Of a stretch of DNA of 64,000 nucleotides, positions 1 to 8,324 are shown in pieces. Under the pieces are notes generated by a model. It searched no databases, was not told the origin of the DNA, and saw nothing but the letters and a program-made list of their open reading frames with translations. Source of the DNA: Sphingomonas sp. LY29. Its GTDB lineage: Bacteria; Pseudomonadota; Alphaproteobacteria; Sphingomonadales; Sphingomonadaceae. Where the stretch lies: NCBI RefSeq assembly GCF_035593985.1, contig NZ_CP141587.1:1858001-1922000 (forward strand), written 5' to 3'. Numbering within the stretch: the stretch's first letter is position 1; every line of letters starts with the position of its first letter. The position numbers and the translations under genes are program-made.

Positions 1-22
1 GGATATCCGATCGTCGCTGCGT

Positions 23-898
23 CTATCCGTTGGTGCAGATGAAGAAGGAAAAGTCCGACTTTCCCTGTTCCAGCAGCAGTTGATCGATATTCATCAACGT
101 ATTGATGAATGCCTGATGCAGGTCAGGTCGGGGCCCCAGTTCAGACAGGTTCAGGAACGGGTAAAGGGGATGCATCAGCGCCCCTCCCAGGCGTCGTTCG
201 TCGACGTTCTTGAAGTAAATCCTCAGAAAGTCCGGGATCAACTTCGACCTGACGGCTTCCGTCGGGTCACGAAAGAAAACCTGCTCGATCGTCGGATTGG
301 GAAAGCGCTCAATATTCTTCAGCGACGGGGGTAGACCGTCGAGCACATTCTGGAGCACGTCGATCTGATCGGGCCGGTAAATATTGTAACAGTCGCCGAC
401 ATATTCGTTGACGATGAAGACGCCCTCATCGGTAAGGGTTCGCCTGACTTGATGAAGAAGGTGCTCGATCTCCCGCACGTGATGCAGCGATCCCGTGCAC
501 AGGACCAGGTCATAGGTGGAATCGGCAAACTCCACCTGATTGAAGTCGCCGACGAAGAAATTGATTGTCTCGACGCCCGCTTCCCTGGCCTTGCCTTTGG
601 CGATGTCGATGCTGGCGGATGAGAAATCGAATGCGTCGATCCGGGCGTTTGGATTGGCGTGAGCCGAGGCCAGTTCGTGGTCACCGACACCGCAGCCGAT
701 CGACAGGATGCGTTCGAACGAGCGGCCCTGAAGATGATCGGCGAATAGCCAACTCAGCCAGTGGCCGGCGCTCTGGCCATTCGAGATGCGCTTATAGATT
801 GCGGCCGCGATGTGAGGGTCCGACGTCCATTGACTGTCCTGAGCAGCATTGGGATTTTCTTCCCAGAAGTTTGCGCTGTCGACAGTTGGAGCGTGCAT
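23..898 (-). CDS. Class I SAM-dependent methyltransferase
   Basis: This 291-residue protein has a Rossmann-type methyltransferase core. Glycine-rich motif I (ILSIGCGVGDHE) lies near residues 64-75, an acidic strand-2 end (IDAFDFS) near 87-93, and a motif-IV-like LVLCTGSLHH segment near 130-140. Family knowledge supports SAM-dependent transfer of a methyl group, but the sequence does not name the acceptor. The gene ends at a TAG close to the left edge and starts with ATG, with 77 bp separating it from the next minus-strand methyltransferase. The N-terminal ~60 residues and the C-terminal ~90 residues lie outside the core and could determine the substrate. Confidence 0.85.
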   Translation of the reverse strand: MHAPTVDSANFWEENPNAAQDSQWTSDPHIAAAIYKRISNGQSAGHWLSWLFADHLQGRSFERILSIGCGVGDHELASAHANPNARIDAFDFSSASIDIAKGKAREAGVETINFFVGDFNQVEFADSTYDLVLCTGSLHHVREIEHLLHQVRRTLTDEGVFIVNEYVGDCYNIYRPDQIDVLQNVLDGLPPSLKNIERFPNPTIEQVFFRDPTEAVRSKLIPDFLRIYFKNVDERRLGGALMHPLYPFLNLSELGPRPDLHQAFINTLMNIDQLLLEQGKSDFSFFICTNG

Positions 899-975
899 GC
901 ATTCTCACCTGTGCTGTATTCAGCTGACGATACAGTAAATCCCCAAGAGGCAAAGCCGTCTGCGCAACGGCCCAT

Positions 976-1743
976 TCAGACGTCTTCGCCGCGGAGGCGG
1001 CGGATGTGGACGTCGAGGCCGGGGCCGGGCTTGCCGTTGAGCGCAAGCGACAGTGCTTCGGCCGCCGCAAAATTATGGTTGGCGACCTTTCGCAGCAACT
1101 CGGCCGAGGCCTCCTCGCGGCCGAGCAGGATCTGGCAGGCGCTCAATTCGAAATGGGGGTTGTCGTGGACGAACGCGATCCGCGCGCCGATGTCGACCCA
1201 CTGGTTCTCGCCGAACCGCTCGATCCACCATTCACGCTCATAGAGCAGGTTGTGGGTCGGATCGGTCCGTAGGTTGAGCAGGTGACCGAAGCGATCGCCG
1301 ACATAGGGACCGGATTCGAGCATCGGGATCAGGTGGAACTGGAAGCCCGAACAGACGCGCGAAATCTCGGCGAGCGCCTTGTCTTTGATGTCGCTCGGCA
1401 GATGTTCGAGCGCGTGGACCGAATAGACCACGTCGAAGCTGTTGTCCTCGAACGGAAGCTCGGCCGCGCTGGCGACCTGGACCGAGGGGGCGAGGCTGTT
1501 CTGAACCGCCCATTCGGACACGTCGACCCCGTGGGCATCGACATCGAAGGTGGTCAGGTGGCTGACGATCGCGCCCGTCGCGCAGCCGATCTCCAGCGTG
1601 CGCCTGGGCCGGAAGAGCTCGACGATGGTCTGCGCGATCTCGAAATAGGTCCGGTTAAGCTTCGCGCCTTCGAGATAGTTGCGATACTGCGTCCCGCGCT
1701 CGCTGCCGTCCTGGAAATAGGCCTCGTCGAAGGCATTGGCCAT
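976..1743 (-). CDS. Class I SAM-dependent methyltransferase
   Basis: The protein has 255 residues starting at the ATG for MANAFDEAYF. The reading frame stays open upstream through the next gene, but that extension is an antisense-like shadow of the GST gene and was excluded. Motif I (TLEIGCATGAIVSHL) is near residues 49-63, the acidic loop GVDVSEWA near 73-80, and FDVVYSVHALEHL near 105-117. This is a Methyltransf_11-type core. The EHL post-motif is common in methyltransferases of small molecules, lipids and sugars. The acceptor is unknown. It sits tandem with another methyltransferase, with no clear operon partner. Confidence 0.85.
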   Translation of the reverse strand: MANAFDEAYFQDGSERGTQYRNYLEGAKLNRTYFEIAQTIVELFRPRRTLEIGCATGAIVSHLTTFDVDAHGVDVSEWAVQNSLAPSVQVASAAELPFEDNSFDVVYSVHALEHLPSDIKDKALAEISRVCSGFQFHLIPMLESGPYVGDRFGHLLNLRTDPTHNLLYEREWWIERFGENQWVDIGARIAFVHDNPHFELSACQILLGREEASAELLRKVANHNFAAAEALSLALNGKPGPGLDVHIRRLRGEDV

Positions 1744-1847
1744 GTCGTGCACCTCTTGTCGTCGATCAGCGCAATTTAAGACCAGATTAGACGGCGAATG
1801 ACCAGCGAATGTCGGCAGTCCGAACAATGGCGGCCGTGCCGATTTCT

Positions 1848-2519
1848 TTAGAAATCGACCTTGTCGTAGTGGGCAGGGGGCACGATGACTTCCATCCGCT
1901 CGCCGAGCAGGGGGCGGAAGCAGGGGCGGCTCTTCATCACCGCATACCAGTCCTTGGTCTGCTTGTGCCCGCGCCAGTCGAGCGCTCCGAGGTAGTCGAT
2001 GACGCTGAGGTGCGCCGCCGCGGTGAAGTCGGCAAGGCTGAGGCCCGCGCCCGCGATCCAGCGACGATGATCGAGCAAATAGTCGAGGTAATCGAGGTGG
2101 CCGTTGGCGATCCGCATCGCCTCGCGGAGGACGCGCGTGTCGGGCGATTCGCGGCTGATGAGGCGCTTGCGCATCCGCTCGTGCATCAGCGGCTCGACCA
2201 CTTCGCGGAACAGCTTCTCGTCGAACCAGGCGGTCAGGCGGCGAATCTCGGCACGCGCGACCGCATTGCCGTGGATCATCGGCATCTTGTCGATCGTCTC
2301 TTCGAAATATTCGACGATCGGTTGGCTTCCGATCAGGACGATCCCCGCGGTCGAATCGACGATGACCGGGGTTTCGCCGGCGGGATTGAGGTCGATGAAC
2401 TCGTCGCGCCGCTCCCACGGGTTTTCGCGGACCAGCTCATGCGCGACGCCCTTCTCGCCCAGCACGAGCCGGACCTTGCGGGAGAAGGGACAAAGCGGGA
2501 ATTGGAAAAGCTGCCACAT
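1848..2519 (-). CDS. Glutathione S-transferase family protein
   Basis: The protein has 223 residues. The N-terminal thioredoxin-like domain carries a CPFS motif at residues 10-13, where a catalytic Cys or Ser would sit, and the cis-Pro glutathione-binding strand GETPVIVDS near 48-56. An all-helical C-terminal domain follows (about residues 90-210). Cytosolic glutathione conjugation or thiol transfer is the family role. The CPFS motif with Cys first fits omega/beta-like classes, but the subclass is uncertain. Confidence 0.85.
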   Translation of the reverse strand: MWQLFQFPLCPFSRKVRLVLGEKGVAHELVRENPWERRDEFIDLNPAGETPVIVDSTAGIVLIGSQPIVEYFEETIDKMPMIHGNAVARAEIRRLTAWFDEKLFREVVEPLMHERMRKRLISRESPDTRVLREAMRIANGHLDYLDYLLDHRRWIAGAGLSLADFTAAAHLSVIDYLGALDWRGHKQTKDWYAVMKSRPCFRPLLGERMEVIVPPAHYDKVDF

Positions 2520-2576
2520 GGGTGGGCAGCTTTAACGGCGGCGCGGCGTCAGTCCACCGCGCCACCGACAAAAATA

Positions 2577-3020
2577 TCAGCGAACGGGGTAGGTCGGGTT
2601 GGGGATGGTCGCCATCGCCCGCTCGATCTCACCGCGAGCGCCTTCCAGCGCGCCCATGATCGCGGGGAGCGACGACATCAGCGCGCGGGTCGCGGCCTGC
2701 ATCGTGCGGCCGGTGGTCGCGGCCTCGGCGGCGACGCGCTGGTCGAGATAGGGATCGCCGATCGTGTCGCGAACGGTGCGCGCGCGGTCGTTCGGAGTGG
2801 CGGGGCGCCCCTCGATCGCCGCCTGAAGCTCGCCGACCGGCAGGTTCATCAGCCCGCGGGTCAGCGCGCCGGTCATGTTGCCGAGCCGTTCGGGAAGCGC
2901 GGGGTCGCTGATCGCCGGCGGGACCGCGACGGGCGCGGGCGGCATCGGCGCCGGATGGGTCTGGGCAGCGGCGGGCACGGCGGCCAGCAGCAACGGCAGG
3001 GACAGGATCAGGTTACGCAT
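2577..3020 (-). CDS. Small secreted protein of unknown function
   Basis: The protein has 147 residues from the ATG for MRNLILSLPLLLAAVPAAAQ, a clear Sec signal peptide with a likely cleavage after AAAQ. A Pro/Ala-rich linker of about 25 residues follows. The rest is an amphipathic helical region rich in Ala, Arg and Glu. No catalytic motif is visible. The longer open frame upstream overlaps uppP and was rejected because the signal peptide marks the start. It is likely periplasmic. I do not recognise a named family. Confidence 0.7.
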   Translation of the reverse strand: MRNLILSLPLLLAAVPAAAQTHPAPMPPAPVAVPPAISDPALPERLGNMTGALTRGLMNLPVGELQAAIEGRPATPNDRARTVRDTIGDPYLDQRVAAEAATTGRTMQAATRALMSSLPAIMGALEGARGEIERAMATIPNPTYPVR

Positions 3021-3097
3021 GGACGGGCACTCCAAAGACTCAAGCTCGTCCCGTAAAATCGGCCTTTTCAATTGGAACGTCAACCACTTGGGGTCGA

Positions 3098-3898
3098 TCA
3101 GCGCATTCCCAGCCAGACGAGCGCCGCAATCCCGGCGACGATCCGGTACCAGGCGAAGGGCGCAAAGCCGTAACGCTGGATGATCGCAACGAACGCCTTC
3201 ACCACGACGACCGCGACGATGAAGCTGACCAGCGCGCCGAGCAGGATCCAGCCGGTCATGCCCGGCTCCATCGCCGCGCCATGCTTGTACAGCTGCAATG
3301 CGGTCGCGCCCGAGAGGGTGGGGACGGCGAGGAAGAAGCTGAATTCGGCTGCGGTCTTGCGATCGACGCCGAAGCTCATCGCGCCAAGGATGGTCGCGCC
3401 CGACCGGCTGACGCCCGGGACCATCGCCAGGCACTGGACCAGGCCTATGCCGATCGAATGCTTTAGCGTGACGTTGGCGACGCCGCCGCTGTCGGTGGTC
3501 TTTGCATATTTTTCGACCACCAGGATGGCGAAGCCGCCGATGATCAGCGCCCAGGCGACGACCACCGCATTGCCCAGCAGCAATTCGATATAGTCACCGA
3601 TCGCGAGACCGAGGACGACCGCGGGAATGAAGGCGACCAGCAGGTTGCGTACGAAAGCGAAGGCAGTCGCCTCGCGCTTCCACATGCCGACCAGCACGTC
3701 GCGGAAGGTGCGCCAGTAGAGAACGAGGATCGCCAGGATCGCACCCGGCTGTATCGCGATGTTGAACAACGCCCACTTGTCGGCGTCATAGCCCATCAAC
3801 TCGGTCGCAAGGATCAGGTGCCCGGTCGACGAGACCGGCAGATATTCGGTCAGCCCCTCGACGATGCCAAGAATGATGACGAGCAGGAGGATGGGCAC
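3098..3898 (-). CDS. uppP: Undecaprenyl-diphosphate phosphatase
   Basis: The protein has 266 residues, the family's normal length, and starts at GTG. It is a polytopic inner-membrane protein with about eight hydrophobic segments. The two family signatures are present: EGLTEYLPVSSTGHL near residues 14-28 and PGVSRSGATI near 161-170, which contribute the catalytic Glu, Ser and Arg. It dephosphorylates undecaprenyl pyrophosphate to recycle the lipid carrier for peptidoglycan and polysaccharides. It lies about 26 kb from the capsule locus, so no operon link is implied. Confidence 0.95.
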   Translation of the reverse strand: MPILLLVIILGIVEGLTEYLPVSSTGHLILATELMGYDADKWALFNIAIQPGAILAILVLYWRTFRDVLVGMWKREATAFAFVRNLLVAFIPAVVLGLAIGDYIELLLGNAVVVAWALIIGGFAILVVEKYAKTTDSGGVANVTLKHSIGIGLVQCLAMVPGVSRSGATILGAMSFGVDRKTAAEFSFFLAVPTLSGATALQLYKHGAAMEPGMTGWILLGALVSFIVAVVVVKAFVAIIQRYGFAPFAWYRIVAGIAALVWLGMR

Positions 3899-3927
3899 GG
3901 TCGGCTACTCTCTACAGGGCTGGGGCG

Positions 3928-4869
3928 TCAGGCGGCGCGGGGCGCGAAGCGGCCGCCCTTGTGGAAGCGGCCGAGCCATTCGGGCGCCACGGCGGCGATC
4001 GGGGTGGCAGCGATGCCGAATGCGTCGAGACCGGGGTGTGAGCCGTCGGCGACATTGTCGCGCTGGAGCATCGTCCACTGGTCCTTGCTGAGCGGCGCGA
4101 CGGGCAGGAAGCCGAGCGCGGCCATGCCCCCGGCGACGAAGTCGGGCACGTCGACGAGGTCGGGCGACTGCCCGGCAAGGCCGGCGATCTCGGCATTGAG
4201 GTCGCGCATCGTCAGCTGATCGGGACCGCCGAGTTCGTAGGTCTTGCCGCCATGCGCCTTGGGGTCGAGCGCCGCCGCGGCGATCGCCTGGGCAAGGTCG
4301 CGGACATAGATCGGCTGGAAGCGCGTTCGGGGCGCGATCACCGGCAGGATCGGCAGGCGCGCCATCGACGCGAAGCGGTTGGTGAAATCGTCCTCGGGAC
4401 CGAACACGACGCTCGGCCGGATGATGGTCGCGGACGGGAACGCCTCGCGAACCGCGGCTTCGCCAAGTCCCTTGGTACGTCCGTAATCGGACGCGGCGTC
4501 TGGGTCGGCGCCGATCGCGCTGACCTGCACGAAGGCCTCGGCGCCGGTCGCCTTCGCGGCTTCGGCCGCAAGGCGCGCGCCGGTGACGTGGATCGCGTCG
4601 AGGTTGCCCTTGAACACGCCGACGAGATTGACGACTGCCGATGCGCCTTCGACCGCGCGCTCGATGGTGGCCGGGCGCGACAGGTCGGCGGCGACCGCGG
4701 AGACCTGGCCGACGCTGCCGAGCGGCTGCAGGAACCACGCCTTGCGCGGGCTGCGCTCGGCAACGCGGAGGCGGACGCCGCTTTTCAGCAGATATTCGCA
4801 GACGTAACGGCCGACGAAGCCGCCGCCGCCGAAGACGGTGACCAGGGGCGGAGTGCCGCTATTCGCCAT
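3928..4869 (-). CDS. NDUFA9-like NAD(P)-binding SDR protein
   Basis: The protein has 313 residues from the ATG for MANSGTPPLV. The glycine-rich nucleotide-binding motif VFGGGGFVGRYV lies near residues 10-21. The sequence resembles atypical SDRs of the complex I NDUFA9 type common in alphaproteobacteria: a Rossmann fold with NADP bound for a structural or quinone-related role rather than clear catalysis. A possible upstream start (4938) adds 23 residues ahead of the glycine motif and was not preferred. It ends 30 bp before the uppP start, so the two genes may be cotranscribed. Confidence 0.8.
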   Translation of the reverse strand: MANSGTPPLVTVFGGGGFVGRYVCEYLLKSGVRLRVAERSPRKAWFLQPLGSVGQVSAVAADLSRPATIERAVEGASAVVNLVGVFKGNLDAIHVTGARLAAEAAKATGAEAFVQVSAIGADPDAASDYGRTKGLGEAAVREAFPSATIIRPSVVFGPEDDFTNRFASMARLPILPVIAPRTRFQPIYVRDLAQAIAAAALDPKAHGGKTYELGGPDQLTMRDLNAEIAGLAGQSPDLVDVPDFVAGGMAALGFLPVAPLSKDQWTMLQRDNVADGSHPGLDAFGIAATPIAAVAPEWLGRFHKGGRFAPRAA

Positions 4870-4954
4870 GAGAGTTCCTCGAGAGCATCGGGTGGAAATT
4901 GCCGCGCCGTCCTTGGGCCAAGCGAGAAAGCGGCGCAAGTCTCGCGAGGCACGG

Positions 4955-4982
4955 TTGACAGGGTGCCGTGCCGCCTTCTAAG
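4955..4982 (+). promoter_or_regulatory. Putative promoter of tRNA-Leu
   Basis: A perfect TTGACA -35 hexamer lies at 4955-4960. A weak -10-like TCTAAG or TTCTAA follows after 15-16 nt, about 35 nt before the first tRNA base. The location fits a strong stable-RNA promoter. The -10 element is unconvincing on its own. Confidence 0.45.
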
Positions 4983-5014
4983 CGCCGCCGCCTACCGAAG
5001 AGACGACCCCGAGT

Positions 5015-5101
5015 GCCCAGGTGGCGGAATTGGTAGACGCACCAGCTTCAGGTGCTGGCGATCGCAAGGTCGTGGAGGTTCGAGTCCTCTCCTGGGCACC
5101 A
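5015..5101 (+). tRNA. tRNA-Leu (anticodon CAG)
   Basis: The acceptor stem GCCCAGG (5015-5021) pairs with CCTGGGC (5091-5097), followed by A and an encoded CCA ending at 5101. The anticodon arm CCAGC-TTCAGGT-GCTGG gives anticodon CAG at 5049-5051. The long variable arm is typical of class II leucine tRNAs, and the T-arm contains GGTTCGAGTCC. The 3' end is the integration site of the element that follows: 18 bp of it are repeated at 11791. Confidence 0.97.
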
Positions 5102-5102
5102 T
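5085..5102 (+). repeat. attL core (18-bp direct repeat)
   Basis: The sequence TCCTCTCCTGGGCACCAT overlaps the T-stem, acceptor stem and CCA of tRNA-Leu. It is identical to 11791-11808. The bases just outside the 18 bp differ between the two copies, which sets the repeat length. Confidence 0.9.
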
Positions 5103-5133
5103 CGGTCTACTAACTCGTTGGTATATGGCGTGA

Positions 5134-5149
5134 TGGCGGGAAACCGCCA
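5134..5149. other. Perfect hairpin inside attL flank
   Basis: TGGCGG (5134-5139), a GAAA tetraloop (5140-5143) and CCGCCA (5144-5149) form a perfect 6-bp stem between the att core and the integrase start. It could end tRNA transcription or control integrase expression. No T-run follows, so a simple intrinsic terminator is unlikely. Confidence 0.45.
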
Positions 5150-5163
5150 ACGACACAGGGAAA

Positions 5164-6915
5164 ATGGCTACAAACTGGCGCTACAAGCGCCGAGGAGTCA
5201 TGCCTGTGTCTTTTCGAGTGTCACACGTTCGCCCGCTTGCATCGGGTCGCTTGGAATACCGCCGTTCCTTCCCCCAAGATTTGCGCCTTCTGCTCGGGCG
5301 CCGCGAGCATATCGTCACTTTAAAGGCGAGGAGCCTAGCCGACCCTGGGGCGATGGAGCGCTATCAGGCCGCGAATGAGACTTTTGCGCGTTTGGTATCT
5401 GGCGCCCGGCGGGCTGCTTCGGGTCCATATGATGAGTTGACCGGCGCCCGCAGGGCCTGGGTCGTTGCGACCTATGAAACTGACGTCCTTGCTGCTGACG
5501 ACAGTGCTCGACTTGCGGGCCAAACGGATGCCGAGGCACATGACGCCGCAGACAGCGGCTGGACAGACGTCCTCGAACAGGGCGACTTGGCGGTCGTGCG
5601 CGAGATGATGGGAGCCGATGCGGCATCAATCGCGGCCCGCCAAGGGTGGGTTTTCGACAAGACCTGCGAGGCATTTGGCGTCCTTTGTTTAGACCTGGTT
5701 CGGACGATGGTCCGCGCAAATAGGGTCCGCATGGAGCGGGATAGGGGGCACCCACTTGCCACGCCCGTGGCGCCTCAAGTGATGCCAGCGGTCGAGAACC
5801 AACCGGCCTGTGTGGATCGAAAGAATCCGGAATCGTTCTGTGCGATCGTCGTTGACGAAATGGCGCGCCCCACCTTCAGCGGTGGGCCTTCGACGAAGCA
5901 AAGCTGGCGGACGGCATTGCGATATTTCCGTGAAACACATGGCGACCTCCTCCCCGCGCAGATTACTCGTCGCCATGCCAGCGAACTTGCTGACCAGCTC
6001 GCCCTCGCCCCGGTAAAGCGAGCGGTAAAGTCGAAGGAGCGCGTATGGCCGCTTTCCAAGCTTGTCGAAGCCTATGCGGGTAAAGACGTGCAGCGGCTCT
6101 CCTGGAAATCAAGGCAGACGGTCTTGGGGGCGTTACAGGCCGCCTGGACCAAGAGTCAGCGCTCAGGGCGCATTGAGGACGACGGAGGCAACCCGTTTTC
6201 TCGGCCTAATCTTGGCAAGGCTCCTCGCAAGCGCACAAACGACGGCATTTCACGTGACATTTCCCGCGCGATCTTTGGTCTTTCAGTCTTTACCAGCGGA
6301 GCGCGCGTATCGCCTCGACAGGGAGAGGCTGGGTATTGGATGCCGCTTTTGCTCATCACGACCGGCGCTCGACCCGAGGAACTTGCACAGGCGCTTGTTG
6401 AGGACGTGCGCCGGGACGCCGAAGGCCATTGGTGGCTGACCGTCACCGCAGAAGGGGAGCATCCCGCAAAGGGCCAGCGGACGCTTAAGTCGCCGAGTGC
6501 CGAACGCTCCGTGTATTTGCCGCCGATCCTCGTTTCGCTCGGGTTCGGGGACTATCTGCGCTGGTTGACAGAAGGAGGGGAGAGCGCACTCTTTCCCGCC
6601 TTGCGACCCAAGGGAGAGCGTCGCGAATTGTTTGCCGGTTTCGGTATTTGGTGGAGCCGGTACCTCCGTGACAATGGCGTTGAATTGGCTGGGAAGCGTC
6701 CATCCCGCGAGTTTCGACCCACCTGGACCACTATCGCCCGAGAGTGTGGGATGACACGCGAGGCCCAAGACTTTCTGATGGGCCATGCGCCAAGCGCGAA
6801 CGATATGAACGCCCGCTATGGTTCCCGCGAACCGTTGCGCCGCGAAGCGTTCAAACTGTCGTTTGACGGATGGGGCTTGGAACAAGTCCGCCGATGGCAA
6901 GCTCCATCCCAATGA
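5164..6915 (+). CDS. Tyrosine site-specific integrase (DUF6538-type N-terminus)
   Basis: The protein has 583 residues. The N-terminal ~60 residues match the beta-rich segment often found in alphaproteobacterial integrases (RYKRRG..., RLEYRRSFPQDL). A core-binding helical region lies around residues 225-340 and the catalytic domain around 350-570. Catalytic signatures: TTGARPEEL supplies Arg and Glu near residue 400, LMGHAPS the second His near 541, and MNARYGS the nucleophile Tyr near 553. The HxxR box reads REFRPTW, so the usual first His is Arg. It should catalyse integration and excision at tRNA-Leu. It starts at ATG 62 nt downstream of the att core, within the left copy of the 20-bp repeat. 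Confidence 0.92.
   Translation: MATNWRYKRRGVMPVSFRVSHVRPLASGRLEYRRSFPQDLRLLLGRREHIVTLKARSLADPGAMERYQAANETFARLVSGARRAASGPYDELTGARRAWVVATYETDVLAADDSARLAGQTDAEAHDAADSGWTDVLEQGDLAVVREMMGADAASIAARQGWVFDKTCEAFGVLCLDLVRTMVRANRVRMERDRGHPLATPVAPQVMPAVENQPACVDRKNPESFCAIVVDEMARPTFSGGPSTKQSWRTALRYFRETHGDLLPAQITRRHASELADQLALAPVKRAVKSKERVWPLSKLVEAYAGKDVQRLSWKSRQTVLGALQAAWTKSQRSGRIEDDGGNPFSRPNLGKAPRKRTNDGISRDISRAIFGLSVFTSGARVSPRQGEAGYWMPLLLITTGARPEELAQALVEDVRRDAEGHWWLTVTAEGEHPAKGQRTLKSPSAERSVYLPPILVSLGFGDYLRWLTEGGESALFPALRPKGERRELFAGFGIWWSRYLRDNGVELAGKRPSREFRPTWTTIARECGMTREAQDFLMGHAPSANDMNARYGSREPLRREAFKLSFDGWGLEQVRRWQAPSQ
5167..5186 (+). repeat. Left copy of 20-bp candidate integrase arm site
   Basis: GCTACAAACTGGCGCTACAA matches 11707-11726 at 18 of 20 positions in direct orientation. 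It contains two GCTACAA words. It begins exactly 64 nt after the attL core and overlaps the first codons of the integrase gene. Confidence 0.6.
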
Positions 6916-6995
6916 TACATTGTCCCAATCGCCCATCAGCCCGCCCAAGGAGTAAGCCGAAGCTGAGGAGTTAGTGGGATTTTTGAAGGCAGAGA

Positions 6996-7068
6996 GCGCT
7001 TCCGAAAATTCGAATATTCCACGCCTTTTCGGGTGGGTCGCCCACCCATATTTGCCTCCGGAAAGCGC
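6996..7068. other. Nested inverted repeats upstream of ParB-like gene
   Basis: An inner perfect stem GGGTGGG (7031-7037) - TCG - CCCACCC (7041-7047) sits inside an outer imperfect pair, GCGCTTCCG (6996-7004) and CGGAAAGCGC (7059-7068). The structure fills the 190-bp gap between the integrase and the ParB-like gene. It could be an operator, an mRNA structure or a centromere-like site. Only the base pairing is observed. Confidence 0.5.
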
Positions 7069-7105
7069 CCACTCCCATCGTTCAAATTATACACGGAGAA
7101 ATGTC

Positions 7106-7855
7106 ATGTCGAAATCGGATGAAGGCATCCTATGGCGTTACAAGTCGGTGGGACTAAGGGCCTTGAATGTCGACCAACGCTTCCAGATGCGCGCCGACGG
7201 CTTGGATGAGCAGCGCGTCAAGAAATATGCGTTCGATATGCGCCGGGGTGATGGTTTCCCAGCTATCACGGTCGCCAGCATCGACGGTCGTCTGAACGTC
7301 CTTGACGGATTTCACCGCGTCGAAGCGGCGCTACGGGCCGAACTCCCAGACATTAACGCTAAGATTGCCAAACTGACCGAGAAGGCCGCTGTCCGCGAGG
7401 CGATAAAGGCGAATGCTCGCCACGGCCTCAATCTGAACCGGAAAGACAAAAGGAATATCTTTCGCCTATACCTTGAGCGTGGCGACCACCTCCGCCGCGA
7501 TGGCGAACCAAAGTCCCTTCGACAAATGGCAGCGGACCTTCATCATTTGGTATCGCACGGGACCGTTCGGAACTGGTTGAAGGCCGAGGGCATCACGCCC
7601 ACTGAAGATCCGGACGGGCCGCTGCCGTTCCCTGAACAAGACCGCCGCTTTATCAGTCCCGGCCTTGATGAGTTCAATGAAGCGCTGGGTTACACGGAGG
7701 AATTGTTCCTCCAGTTGGAAAGTGGCGACCAGACCGAGGCGATGTATGGCTTACTTGGCGTCGCAGACCGGCTGGCGAACGGAGAAACGCGCTGGATGGA
7801 TGCAATCGCTCGGTCGAATCTGCCGTTGGACGTAGCGAAAAAACTCGAAATCTAG
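7106..7855 (+). CDS. ParB/Srx-fold DNA-binding-like protein
   Basis: The protein has 249 residues from an ATG preceded by GGAG at 7095-7098. The N-terminal ~95 residues resemble a ParB/sulfiredoxin-fold domain, with the GFHRVEAA box near residues 70-77 in the position of the ParB GxxRxxA nucleotide-binding motif. A helical region follows with a possible helix-turn-helix (RQMAADLHHLVSHGTVRNWL). No parA lies next to it, so a regulatory or element-maintenance role is as likely as partition. The acidic C-terminal third is unassigned. Confidence 0.7.
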   Translation: MSKSDEGILWRYKSVGLRALNVDQRFQMRADGLDEQRVKKYAFDMRRGDGFPAITVASIDGRLNVLDGFHRVEAALRAELPDINAKIAKLTEKAAVREAIKANARHGLNLNRKDKRNIFRLYLERGDHLRRDGEPKSLRQMAADLHHLVSHGTVRNWLKAEGITPTEDPDGPLPFPEQDRRFISPGLDEFNEALGYTEELFLQLESGDQTEAMYGLLGVADRLANGETRWMDAIARSNLPLDVAKKLEI

Positions 7856-7900
7856 TTGGCCACCACAAATCCCTGCGTAGAGTTATGACGGGCGCAAAGG

Positions 7901-8251
7901 TCACCGGCCTCGATGACGCTCGCAGGCTACCCCATCCAGGTCATTGTCCATCTTTGTCCGGTAGCCAGGTTCGCCAATGTAAAGCGGCGCAACTCCAGCG
8001 GCACGGGCGGCGGCACAGTTCTGGTAATATGCTTCGGCTTGCGGGGCGTCCCCGCGTCCGACGCCATCGGGTGCGGCCAGTAATCCCTGCTCGATGGGCG
8101 GCACTTGCTCGCTCGTGAACACGCCTAACAACGTCAGAAGGGCCACCCCTATCGCGGACGTGACGAGTGCTTGCCGATTTATAGAACCCGAGTCGCCGTG
8201 ATCTAGGCGGTGTTGGCGTCGACCTTGCCTGAAATAGGGGGCGTTTCTCAT
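7901..8251 (-). CDS. Excalibur calcium-binding domain membrane protein
   Basis: The protein has 116 residues from the ATG for MRNAPYFRQG; a TTG start 39 nt upstream is also open. One hydrophobic segment (SAIGVALLTLLGVF) near residues 30-45 should anchor it. The C-terminal Excalibur domain has YYQNCAAARAAG and the Asp-rich loop DNDLDGVACE, with two Cys flanking a DxDxDG-like calcium site. In known proteins the domain is extracytoplasmic and accompanies nucleases or wall proteins. Here it stands alone. Confidence 0.75.
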   Translation of the reverse strand: MRNAPYFRQGRRQHRLDHGDSGSINRQALVTSAIGVALLTLLGVFTSEQVPPIEQGLLAAPDGVGRGDAPQAEAYYQNCAAARAAGVAPLYIGEPGYRTKMDNDLDGVACERHRGR

Positions 8252-8324
8252 TGCCCGACTATAAATGAGAGGAAGTAAATATAGTCTCAAAGGCCAAGAA
8301 GCATAGCAGCGCCTGCGTGCAGCA

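Noticed and set aside
976..2418. Fused 480-residue methyltransferase
   Set aside because: The upstream half is an out-of-frame reading of the GST gene; the methyltransferase begins at its own ATG at 1743.
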